From contig CAZHVS010000002.1 of assembly GCA_964536015.1 (NCBI GenBank), positions 186,001 through 250,000 on the forward strand: a stretch of DNA of 64,000 nucleotides, given 5' to 3'. This stretch comes from CAZHVS01 sp964536015 (GTDB lineage Bacteria > Bacteroidota > Ignavibacteria > Ignavibacteriales > Ignavibacteriaceae). The notes under the pieces were generated by a model. The model saw nothing but the letters and a program-made list of their open reading frames with translations. It had not been told where the DNA came from and did not search any database. Position 1 is the stretch's first letter; each line of letters opens with the position of its first letter. Below are positions 38,180-46,924 of the stretch, in pieces. A program made the position numbers and the translations under genes.

Positions 38180-39694
38180 ATGAATAAGTCGTTTTTAATA
38201 ATATTTTTTTTATCAATCACAAGTGTATTACACCCACAGGACTATTTAAACATCAGCACTCCATTTAAAACAATTTATGATAAAAAATTAACCGTTAATT
38301 CTTATTATCTCGGAAATAATCCCGCTTATTTATTTTCAGAAAAAAGTGATGAAAGGTTAAGTCTTAAAACTCGTTTTAATAATGAGAATGGATATTTTAA
38401 AAAATTTTCTGATCCTTATGAGAATAGAAATTATGAAATATCTGCAAGCGGTAAAAAAATGATTGATTCCGACCAGGTTTTTCAAGGAAGATTTTCATTT
38501 CAAAGAGATGAAAGAAATAAATGGGAATGGATATTTACTAAAGAATATGAACTTAATCCTTTTATTTTTGGAGATAGTACTACTGGTGATTCAAGATTTA
38601 ATGGAATTAATCTTGAAGCCTCGTATGCTGCAAATTTGTTTCATAACACTACCATTGGATTTAATTTAAATTACTTAGTTGATGAAGCTTTAAAACAAGT
38701 TTCTCCTCGCCCTACTTCAGAACATCGAGAAATTGATTTTTCACTTGGTATGGGTTATCAACTTTTTGATGATTTTTCCTGTGGAGTTAAATTAAGAGCA
38801 ATAGATAAAAACGAGCAGATTGTATATGCGGAAGATGAAGGTGCAAAAACAAAAGAGACAATATTATTTAAATTTAAAGGCTATGATTTTCCAACTGTAA
38901 TAAAGAAAAAATCAGAACAAAGATATTTGTACTATAATAATTACTCAAGTGCAATTACTTTTGAGTATAAAATTTTTAAAACGAACATAATTGCAGGATT
39001 TGTTGAATCCGGTTTTGGTAAAACTATTCTGAAAGAAAATTCAATTGATCCAAAAGCTGAAGGTTTCTGGAAAATTGGACAAGACATTGCAGGATTACAA
39101 TGGAGCGGAAAGTTATCGAATACGATAAATGCAGGGATTAAATATCAGTTCATAAAACAGGTTGATTGGGCTTCTTATCCAAAATTTAATATTCTTTACA
39201 GAGACAGGGATTATTTCTCACATCAACTTACTGCTGGAATTGAATACTTGATTAATGATAAAATTACTTTGGGTCTGGAAGCTGAGATTGAAAAACAAAA
39301 AAATAATTTTAACGATTATTATAGTAACATATACTGGAAATCATCAACAAATTTAGTTTCGATTTCAACAGGTGTAGACTGGACTTTATCAGATTATTTC
39401 AGGGTGGTTTTTTCTTATAATTATCAAAATGGTTTTGTTAAAGATGATGAATTACATTTTGATTTTCAGTCTGTTTATTTTTTGTCATACTATATAAAAG
39501 ATATTCAATACTCTTTAACCAATTTCAATAGACATGCAATGAATCTAGTCTCTGTAATAGATATGGGTATTGGTGGACAAATCTATTGGAATATTGCTTA
39601 TACTTTTATTAATCCTTCACAAAATAATTTATTTAATGGAACTTCAAGGAAGCAGTTTTATTCAAATTTAGAATTGCGGATTCAGGTTTATTAA
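38180..39694 (+). CDS. DUF6850-like outer-membrane beta-barrel (cassette 2)
   Basis: A 504-residue protein with a signal peptide ending near residue 21, then barrel-type alternating strands with frequent Tyr/Trp/Phe girdle residues up to the C-terminal FYSNLELRIQVY. It corresponds in position, length and strand pattern to 19498-20952. Both contain ...LGxNPAxLF/FDGNPAWLV near the N-terminus and an RFNGINLEASY or RYNGPEVRLMY segment, so they are paralogues. The family name is by genomic context. It follows DUF4876 after eight bases. Confidence 0.72.
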   Translation: MNKSFLIIFFLSITSVLHPQDYLNISTPFKTIYDKKLTVNSYYLGNNPAYLFSEKSDERLSLKTRFNNENGYFKKFSDPYENRNYEISASGKKMIDSDQVFQGRFSFQRDERNKWEWIFTKEYELNPFIFGDSTTGDSRFNGINLEASYAANLFHNTTIGFNLNYLVDEALKQVSPRPTSEHREIDFSLGMGYQLFDDFSCGVKLRAIDKNEQIVYAEDEGAKTKETILFKFKGYDFPTVIKKKSEQRYLYYNNYSSAITFEYKIFKTNIIAGFVESGFGKTILKENSIDPKAEGFWKIGQDIAGLQWSGKLSNTINAGIKYQFIKQVDWASYPKFNILYRDRDYFSHQLTAGIEYLINDKITLGLEAEIEKQKNNFNDYYSNIYWKSSTNLVSISTGVDWTLSDYFRVVFSYNYQNGFVKDDELHFDFQSVYFLSYYIKDIQYSLTNFNRHAMNLVSVIDMGIGGQIYWNIAYTFINPSQNNLFNGTSRKQFYSNLELRIQVY

Positions 39695-39710
39695 TTCGGA
39701 AAGGTCGCTT

Positions 39711-41936
39711 ATGAAAAAATTTTTTCTATTGACAATATTAATTTCAACAATAATTAATGCTCAGAGTTTTAATCTTCTTTTATCACCTGATATAAAAGAA
39801 ACAATGAAAGATATATTTTTTATTAATTCAACTACTGGCTGGATGTGCGGAACAAAAGGAGCAATTTATAAAACTACTAATGGCGGAGATAACTGGATTC
39901 AACAATATTCAGATAGCTTACGTGAACTTTCAAAAATATTTTTTATTGATCAAAATACTGGATGGATTGTCTCAAATAATTCAAGTGTCTATAAAACTAC
40001 TAATGGTGGTGCAAACTGGACTGAATATAATTTTGCAGGTGCAATACCTAATGTAATTCTAACTTTCAGTGATGCAATTTTATTTAAAGATTTCAACAAT
40101 GGTTTTCTTACTGCTGGCAAAGGTGCAACTTCTTATACTTTATCTTACTTGTTAAAGTCAACTGATGGTGGAGTCACATGGGTTAAAAAAGATTCGCTTG
40201 TCTCTACTTCACTTAAAAGAAGATGGTACGATCTGGATATGAACGGAAACGATGGTGTAGTTGTAGGAGATCAAAAAAATATACAAAAATATTCTACTAA
40301 TTTTGGAGAAACTTGGACATTATCAACAGCGATTAATGATCCATATTTTTATATGCTTAAATATGTTCATTTCCTAAATTCAACTGATGTAATTACGCTA
40401 GGAGAAGGGAATGAATTTTATTCAACACCTACTCCCATTTATAAATCGACCGATAAAGGAATTAACTGGGTTAAAAAAAATCTGACATTTTCTAATAAAT
40501 ATGATAGAGTTAAAGATGTATATTTTAAAGATGGACTAAATGGAATTGCAGTAGGGAGTAATGGTTTTACAAGAACATATATTATTTCTACTTCTGATGC
40601 TGGTGAAAACTGGAATTATTCAACAGTGAATTATTCATTTGGTCTTCAATCGATTTCAGGTGTTGGTGATAACTTATTTGTTCTTGGTACTTCTACTCAT
40701 ATACTAAAATCAACAAATTTTGGCAACTCATGGCAGCAGGTAAAATTATTTACTCCTAGTTCTATAGGCGGAATGCAGTTTATAGGCGGTCGTGGATATG
40801 CTTTTACTCGTAATGGTGATTTTTACCTGTCAACTAATAATGGAAGAAAATGGATTTATCATTCCAATGCTGGAAAAAATAATTCAGGTGCAATGCAATT
40901 TTTAAATTCTTCTAACGGTTTTATTCTTAAAGAAAACAGACATATAATTAAAACAACTGATGGAGGTGAAAGTTGGCGAACAGTATTATCACCTGTCGAT
41001 GAAAATGCAAGAAACCTTAATGGTGGAATTTCTTTTGGAGATAATAATACGGGTTACGCTTGGATGAGTCTTTATGATTATGGAAACCATTATATTTATA
41101 AAACTACCAATGGCGGTGAATCTTGGGATAGCCTGGCAAATTTCTCTGTTTCATATATTTCAGGGGATGTTGTTGCTTTCGATGCAAATAATGTTGTCTT
41201 CTGCGGCCCCGGTAGATGGGTTAGAAGAACAACTAATGGAGGTGCGACCTGGGACTCTGCATCTTTTGTAAATTTTCCTGAATCAATTGGGAAAAAAGAT
41301 TTTGAAGATTTATGTAAAATTAGTAATACCAAAGCAGTTGGAGTGGGATATGGTTATATTTGTACAACAACTGATAAAGGTGCTACCTGGAATTATATAA
41401 ATCATGGTTTTGCTCTTGATGATTCATCATTTTATGTTGTTGCTTTTGCAAATGAGCAAATTGGTTATGTTGGTTGCTATTATGGCGGTATTCTAAAAAC
41501 AACGAATGGTGGAACTACCTGGAGTTATGACTCAACTTATAAAAACAAATATTATTTATATTCAGCAGCATTTAATGAAAACAATAAAATGTTTTTTGGA
41601 ACTTCTTCGGGAGAAATTATTGGTGAAGAAAATCCAGCAGCAATAAATGAGAATTCAATAACACCTAATCAATGTATACTATATCAGAATTACCCAAATC
41701 CTTTTAATCCGGTTACTACAATTAAATACAAATTGGAGAAAAAGGATGCCACAACTCTAAAAATTTTTGATCCATTAGCTAAAGAAATAAAAACCCTAAT
41801 AAATGAAACACAAAATTCTGGTGAATATGAAATTGTATTGAATTCAAAGGAATTAAACTTGACTTCTGGCGTATATTTTTATCAGCTTGTTAGCGGAAAA
41901 AACATTTTGACTAGAAAATTCATTCTTCTAAAATAA
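39711..41936 (+). CDS. Ycf48-like/BNR beta-propeller, T9SS cargo (cassette 2)
   Basis: A 741-residue secreted protein with a signal peptide ending near residue 17 (INAQ). Ycf48/BNR repeats run from 35 to 640 (GWMCGTKGAIYKTTNGGDNW, YKTTNGGESWDSL, KTTNGGTTWSYD). A T9SS sorting domain lies from about 660 (NYPNPFNPVTTIKY, ending RKFILLK). It is the fourth gene of the second receptor cassette and a paralogue of 20976-23216. No catalytic residues were seen. The conserved coupling of one such propeller to each TonB receptor suggests that it captures or presents the ligand outside the cell. Confidence 0.84.
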   Translation: MKKFFLLTILISTIINAQSFNLLLSPDIKETMKDIFFINSTTGWMCGTKGAIYKTTNGGDNWIQQYSDSLRELSKIFFIDQNTGWIVSNNSSVYKTTNGGANWTEYNFAGAIPNVILTFSDAILFKDFNNGFLTAGKGATSYTLSYLLKSTDGGVTWVKKDSLVSTSLKRRWYDLDMNGNDGVVVGDQKNIQKYSTNFGETWTLSTAINDPYFYMLKYVHFLNSTDVITLGEGNEFYSTPTPIYKSTDKGINWVKKNLTFSNKYDRVKDVYFKDGLNGIAVGSNGFTRTYIISTSDAGENWNYSTVNYSFGLQSISGVGDNLFVLGTSTHILKSTNFGNSWQQVKLFTPSSIGGMQFIGGRGYAFTRNGDFYLSTNNGRKWIYHSNAGKNNSGAMQFLNSSNGFILKENRHIIKTTDGGESWRTVLSPVDENARNLNGGISFGDNNTGYAWMSLYDYGNHYIYKTTNGGESWDSLANFSVSYISGDVVAFDANNVVFCGPGRWVRRTTNGGATWDSASFVNFPESIGKKDFEDLCKISNTKAVGVGYGYICTTTDKGATWNYINHGFALDDSSFYVVAFANEQIGYVGCYYGGILKTTNGGTTWSYDSTYKNKYYLYSAAFNENNKMFFGTSSGEIIGEENPAAINENSITPNQCILYQNYPNPFNPVTTIKYKLEKKDATTLKIFDPLAKEIKTLINETQNSGEYEIVLNSKELNLTSGVYFYQLVSGKNILTRKFILLK

Positions 41937-41981
41937 ATGTTACTATTTCAAATAGTTAAAAAATAAAAGGTAAAGGGAAAA

Positions 41982-44201
41982 ATGCGATTACATATACTAC
42001 TTTTAGTTTCAGGAATATTCTTGACAACAATTTTTGGTCAAGTCGAAATTGTGAATCCGGGGAAAAATTTCAATTCAGCATTTGCGATTATTATTGATAC
42101 TGAAACTTATCAACACACAAAAGATGCTGTTATGAAGTATAAAAATTCAGTTGAAGAAAATGGGTTATCGACATACGTGGTTATTGGTAAATGGAAAACT
42201 CCTGATGAAGTTAAAAATGAAATCTTAAAAATCAACGAACATAAACCCAAACTTGAAGGCGTTGTATTTATTGGTGAAATTCCAATTGCTATGATAAGAA
42301 ATGCACAGCATCTTTGTTCAGCTTTTAAGATGGATGAAGATCGATATCCCTGGTTCCGTTCATCCGTACCTTCAGATAGATTTTATGATGATTTTGATTT
42401 GAGGTTCAAATACTTAAAACAAGATAGCATACATCCTTTATGTCATTACTATTCACTTATTCCTGAATCTCCACAAAAGATTGAGAAAGATATTTATTCA
42501 GCTAGAATAATACCGGGCATCAAGCAGGGTAATTCCTATGAACTTATTAATAAATTTTTATTTAAAGTTGTTGAGCAAAAAAAGAAAAAAGAGTTTATTG
42601 ATAATGCTTTTGTTTTTACTGGTCAAGGATACATGTCAGAGGATTTAACAGCCTGGGCTGATGAACGGCTTTTGTTGAAAGAACAATTTCCTCAACTATT
42701 TGTCCCGGGTGGTAAAATTAAAAATCTTTACCACGAGATGAGTAATGAAATGAAAGAAAAATTGTTAATCGAACTTCAACAAAAAGAACTTGACTTAGCC
42801 ATTTTTCATGCTCATGGTGATGACGATTTGCAATTGTTGATAGGTTATCCAAAAGCTGAAATGATTACACAAAATGTTGAAGCAATAAAATTATTCTTAA
42901 GGAGCAAATTACGTTCTGCTAAAGATAGAAAACAGTCAGTTGAGAAAACCAAAGAATATTATCAGAAAGAATATGAAATTTCTGATTCATGGTTCGAAGG
43001 AGCTTTTATTGATTCATTAATAATAGCTGATTCGATACTTGCATATAGTCTTGATATTCATATTGATGATGTTAAAAAAATTTCTCCACAAGCTAAATTT
43101 ATAATGTTTGATGAATGCTTTAATGGTTCTTTTCATCAGGAAGAATACATTGCAGGAGAATATCTTTTTGGAAATGGTAATGTTATTTCCGCTGAAGCTA
43201 ATTCTGTAAATGTTTTGCAGGATAAATGGGCGGATGAATTACTTGGTTTGTTAAATCAAGGTGTTAGAGTTGGTTTACGACACAAAGAGATAAACATACT
43301 TGAGTCTCATCTTTTTGGAGATCCAACTTTCAGTTTTAATTCGAATTCTAAAAATGATTTGAACAGTCTGCTTGTGAATGATAGAGACAACATATTCAAA
43401 CTTCAGTCATTGCTGGAAGACAATGACCCCGTTGTTTCTGGACTTGCTATTCATTTAATAAATAAAATTCAAAAAAATAATTTTGATAAATATCTCTATG
43501 AAAGATATTTATCAGAGCCTTCTGTTAATATTCGTTTACATTTGATAAAGTGCCTTGGTGAAAATAATAGTGAAGAATTCAGAAAAATACTTCTTAAATC
43601 CATTTCTGATCCGTATGAATACATTAGGCGAAAGAGTGTTGAATGGATGGGGGAAATTGGTGATACTGTTTATCTTCAATATTTGGTTAATTCAATTTTA
43701 TACGAGAGTTCCAAAAGAGTCTCATTCAATGCTCTTACTGCATTGTGGTTCATTGATATAAATAAAGCTGCCATTGAGTTAAAAAAGCAAATTAATGAAA
43801 TGCCTAAAATTGCTTCAAAAGAAAAATTACTAAATTATTACAATAGTTCTGCAGATAGAAACAGGAAATGGTTATATGATGAACTAATGCAAAATATTGA
43901 TAGTGATACTTCAAAGTTAAAAAGCAAATTAAATGATATAAGAACTTTCAGGAATTATAAATTTAACGAGGCAATTCCATTTTTATTAAAACTTCTTGTT
44001 GATGATAAACAAGAAAATCAATTAAGAATTAATATTGCAGAGGTACTTGGCTGGTACACATTTTCAATTCAAAAAGATTTAATCTTAAATACAATACAGG
44101 AATTAATTAATCGCCCAAATAAAAAAAATGAGTTAAATGAGGAATTAATCAGGTCAAAAAATCGTTTAATAATAGGAGCGAATAACTCTTTTTTACCTTA
44201 A
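41982..44201 (+). CDS. Clan-CD (C25 gingipain-like) protein with HEAT repeats
   Basis: A 739-residue exported protein with a signal peptide ending near residue 20 (FGQ). Residues 30-460 look like a caspase/gingipain fold: a Rossmann-type strand FAIIIDTETYQH, then EGVVFIGEIPIAMIR, a candidate catalytic His in IFHAHGDD (His276/278) and a candidate Cys379 in IMFDECFNGSF. The end of the fold is LFGDPTFSF, typical of C25 peptidases. Residues 470-735 form tandem HEAT-like helical repeats (RLHLIKCLGENNSEEFRKIL, YIRRKSVEWMGEIGD). There is no T9SS sorting tail, so it may stay in the periplasm. It lies 45 bases after the cassette 2 propeller and before a terminator. Catalytic activity is inferred. Confidence 0.72.
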   Translation: MRLHILLLVSGIFLTTIFGQVEIVNPGKNFNSAFAIIIDTETYQHTKDAVMKYKNSVEENGLSTYVVIGKWKTPDEVKNEILKINEHKPKLEGVVFIGEIPIAMIRNAQHLCSAFKMDEDRYPWFRSSVPSDRFYDDFDLRFKYLKQDSIHPLCHYYSLIPESPQKIEKDIYSARIIPGIKQGNSYELINKFLFKVVEQKKKKEFIDNAFVFTGQGYMSEDLTAWADERLLLKEQFPQLFVPGGKIKNLYHEMSNEMKEKLLIELQQKELDLAIFHAHGDDDLQLLIGYPKAEMITQNVEAIKLFLRSKLRSAKDRKQSVEKTKEYYQKEYEISDSWFEGAFIDSLIIADSILAYSLDIHIDDVKKISPQAKFIMFDECFNGSFHQEEYIAGEYLFGNGNVISAEANSVNVLQDKWADELLGLLNQGVRVGLRHKEINILESHLFGDPTFSFNSNSKNDLNSLLVNDRDNIFKLQSLLEDNDPVVSGLAIHLINKIQKNNFDKYLYERYLSEPSVNIRLHLIKCLGENNSEEFRKILLKSISDPYEYIRRKSVEWMGEIGDTVYLQYLVNSILYESSKRVSFNALTALWFIDINKAAIELKKQINEMPKIASKEKLLNYYNSSADRNRKWLYDELMQNIDSDTSKLKSKLNDIRTFRNYKFNEAIPFLLKLLVDDKQENQLRINIAEVLGWYTFSIQKDLILNTIQELINRPNKKNELNEELIRSKNRLIIGANNSFLP

Positions 44202-44228
44202 GATTATTCGAGACCCGAATTTATTTTG

Positions 44229-44254
44229 AAAATTGAACGAAGAGTTCGATTTTT
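44229..44254 (+). terminator. Probable terminator between HEAT/C25 gene and ccoI
   Basis: A ten-base-pair stem (44229-44238 with 44244-44253, one G-U pair) with a five-base loop ends in a short T run. It separates the accessory region from the cbb3 oxidase operon. Confidence 0.55.
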
Positions 44255-44302
44255 AAACAGAAAAAATTACTTAAAGTTTTATATAAACTCGAATTCTTCA
44301 AA

Positions 44303-46732
44303 ATGCCTGTTACATCGGATACATCAATAAAATGTTTTCACTGCGGTGATTATTGTCCAAGCAATTCGATTACCATTAATGAAAAATATTTTTGTTGCGA
44401 AGGATGTAAGCTTGTTTATGAAATCTTAAACGAAAATAATCTTTGCAATTACTATTCAATAGAACAAAATCCGGGAATAAAAAGTCAAACTGTCTTCAGC
44501 AAGAATAAATATGAATATCTTGATGATGAATCGCTCCAGAAAAAACTAATCGATTTTGAGGATAATGATTTTATCAGAATTACGTTTTACATTCCACAAA
44601 TGCATTGTAGTTCCTGTATTTGGTTACTTGAGAATTTATACAAATTAGATAAATCAGTCGTTCATTCAAAAGTTGATTTTCTAAACAAAAAATTATTTTT
44701 GGGTTATCTAAAAAACCAAACCTCCTTAAGAAAAATAGTGGAACTGCTGGCTTCGATTGGTTATGAACCACAAATTAATTTGGATTCTCTTGAGAAAAAA
44801 GAAAGTCGGGTTAAGAACAAACAACTTTATTATAAAGTTGGGATTGCTGGATTTGCCTTTGGAAACATTATGATGTTTAGTTTTCCCGAATATTTTTCAC
44901 TGGATGCTTACAGCAAAGATTTACAGCAGACATTTAATCTTCTAAAAATTGTTTTATCTCTTCCTGTTTTCTTCTATTGTGGTTCCGAGTATTTCATTTC
45001 TGCATATAAAGGATTAAGAAAAAAAATCATTAATATTGATGTTCCTCTGGCTCTTGGAATTTTAGTTCTCTTTATTCACAGTTTTTATGAAATATTTTCA
45101 AGAAGAGGTCCCGGTTATCTTGATTCTTTAGCAGGACTGGTTTTCTTTCTTCTGATTGGAAAGATTTTTCAAAACAAAACATACGAAACATTAAATTTTG
45201 AAAGAAACTATAAATCATATTTCCCGATATCGGTTGAAACAATTTCTAAAGGTGAAAAGAAAGTAATTCCATTATCAGAATTAAAAAAGGGAGATAAAAT
45301 TATTATCAGAAATGATGAAATTATTCCTGCTGATGCAATGCTATACAAAGGAAATGCTTTTATTGATTATAGTTTTGTAACTGGAGAATCAACTCCGCGA
45401 AAGAAAAATAAAGGTGAAATAATATATGCTGGAGGAAAACAAGTTGGGGGAATAATTGAACTTGAAGTAATAAAAGATGTTTCCCAAAGTTATCTTACAC
45501 AATTATGGAACAATGAAATATTTTCAAAATCTGAAAAAAGCAACCTTTACTCCATTATTAATTTTGCTAGTAAATATTTTACTATTAGTATTCTGCTTAT
45601 AGCTTTTATTGCATTTGCTATTTGGTTTACAAAAGACGTTTCAACTGCTGTTTTTGTTTTCATCTCCGTTCTCATAATTGCCTGTCCCTGTGCTCTTGCA
45701 CTTTCACTTCCATTCACATTTGGCAATACTATGCGAATATTCGGGAAAAATAAATTTTATCTAAAGAATGTTTCGGTTGTTGAAAATCTTCATAAAGTTA
45801 ATTTAATTGTTTTTGACAAGACCGGTACAATTACAAACCAGACAGAAACAGATATTGAATATTCAGGAATACCCCTTGCAGAGAATGAAAAACTACTGAT
45901 CAAATCACTTGCAAATAATTCTACACATCCTTTAAGTAAAAAAGTATTTGAAAAAATTACTGTAGAAAAAGAAATTCTTATTCCTGATATATATATAGAA
46001 ATCTTGGGTGAAGGGATTGAAGGAAAATTTAATGATAAAAGAGTCAGAATTGGTACTAAAGATTTTGTTTTTAATGACTCGATGCCTAAAGAAGATTTTT
46101 TATTAGTTAGTAACTTAAATATTAATAAGACAAATGTTTTCATATCAATAGATGGAATTATAAAAGGATTATTTATTTTTCATAATTCATATAGAGAAAA
46201 TTTAGAGGAAGTAATTACAGCACTTAATGGGAAATATGAAACTCATCTCGTAACAGGGGACAATGATGGAGAAAAAGAAAATTTACTCAAATACTTTCGT
46301 AAAAAGGAGTACCTTCATTTTAATTTTTCTCCTTATGATAAATTACATTTTATTAAACAAAAACAGTCTGAAAATAAGAATGTTTTAATGATAGGTGATG
46401 GATTGAATGATGCCGGTGCTCTGAAACAAAGCAATGTTGGCATTACCATTTCAGAAAGAGCTTCGTATTTTTCTCCCGCTTGTGATGCGATTCTTGAAAG
46501 TTCTTCTTTTAAAAATTTAAATAAGTTTATTAAATTATCACATACAAGTATAATTATTATTAGAACGAGTTTCTTTTTATCATTTTTATATAATATACTT
46601 GGGTTATCTTTCGCTGTGCAGGCTCAATTATCACCGGTTATAGCTGCAATCCTTATGCCTCTTAGTTCAATTTCTGTTGTTGTTTTTACAACATTAACAA
46701 CTAATTTATTTGCAAAGAAATATAATTTATAA
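44303..46732 (+). CDS. ccoI: CcoI/FixI-type copper P1B-ATPase
   Basis: An 809-residue heavy-metal P-type ATPase that exports Cu for cbb3 oxidase assembly. An N-terminal cysteine-rich metal-binding module (CFHCGDYC at 11-18, CCEGC at 31-35) precedes an HMA domain with MHCSSC (Cys102, Cys105). Membrane segments flank an actuator with TGES (360-363). The transmembrane metal site is Cys461-Pro-Cys463, the phosphorylated DKTGT is at 505-509 and GDGLND is near 698. The cysteine-rich module plus HMA layout is typical of CcoI/FixI and not of CopA exporters. The next gene (ccoS) starts directly after its stop. Confidence 0.94.
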   Translation: MPVTSDTSIKCFHCGDYCPSNSITINEKYFCCEGCKLVYEILNENNLCNYYSIEQNPGIKSQTVFSKNKYEYLDDESLQKKLIDFEDNDFIRITFYIPQMHCSSCIWLLENLYKLDKSVVHSKVDFLNKKLFLGYLKNQTSLRKIVELLASIGYEPQINLDSLEKKESRVKNKQLYYKVGIAGFAFGNIMMFSFPEYFSLDAYSKDLQQTFNLLKIVLSLPVFFYCGSEYFISAYKGLRKKIINIDVPLALGILVLFIHSFYEIFSRRGPGYLDSLAGLVFFLLIGKIFQNKTYETLNFERNYKSYFPISVETISKGEKKVIPLSELKKGDKIIIRNDEIIPADAMLYKGNAFIDYSFVTGESTPRKKNKGEIIYAGGKQVGGIIELEVIKDVSQSYLTQLWNNEIFSKSEKSNLYSIINFASKYFTISILLIAFIAFAIWFTKDVSTAVFVFISVLIIACPCALALSLPFTFGNTMRIFGKNKFYLKNVSVVENLHKVNLIVFDKTGTITNQTETDIEYSGIPLAENEKLLIKSLANNSTHPLSKKVFEKITVEKEILIPDIYIEILGEGIEGKFNDKRVRIGTKDFVFNDSMPKEDFLLVSNLNINKTNVFISIDGIIKGLFIFHNSYRENLEEVITALNGKYETHLVTGDNDGEKENLLKYFRKKEYLHFNFSPYDKLHFIKQKQSENKNVLMIGDGLNDAGALKQSNVGITISERASYFSPACDAILESSSFKNLNKFIKLSHTSIIIIRTSFFLSFLYNILGLSFAVQAQLSPVIAAILMPLSSISVVVFTTLTTNLFAKKYNL

Positions 46733-46903
46733 ATGAGTGTTATCATTATACTTATCGGTTTTAGTTTAATTGTAGCAGCTGGATTTCTGTTTTTTTTCAT
46801 CTGGGCTGTTAAATCAGGTCAGTATGATGATCAATATACACCATCTATACGAATTTTGTTTGAAGATGAAAAAAAAGATGAAAAATATTCAGAAGATACA
46901 TAA
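46733..46903 (+). CDS. ccoS: CcoS, cbb3 oxidase assembly protein
   Basis: A 56-residue protein starting one base after the ccoI stop. One N-terminal membrane helix (IIILIGFSLIVAAGFLFFFIW) leads to AVKSGQYDD, the CcoS hallmark (F.WA..SGQ.DD), and then an acidic tail with RILFEDE. CcoS is needed for heme and copper insertion into CcoN. It is easy to miss because of its length, but its position between ccoI and ccoN is the standard one. Confidence 0.92.
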   Translation: MSVIIILIGFSLIVAAGFLFFFIWAVKSGQYDDQYTPSIRILFEDEKKDEKYSEDT

Positions 46904-46924
46904 ATAAAAAAAGAGGAGTAATTA

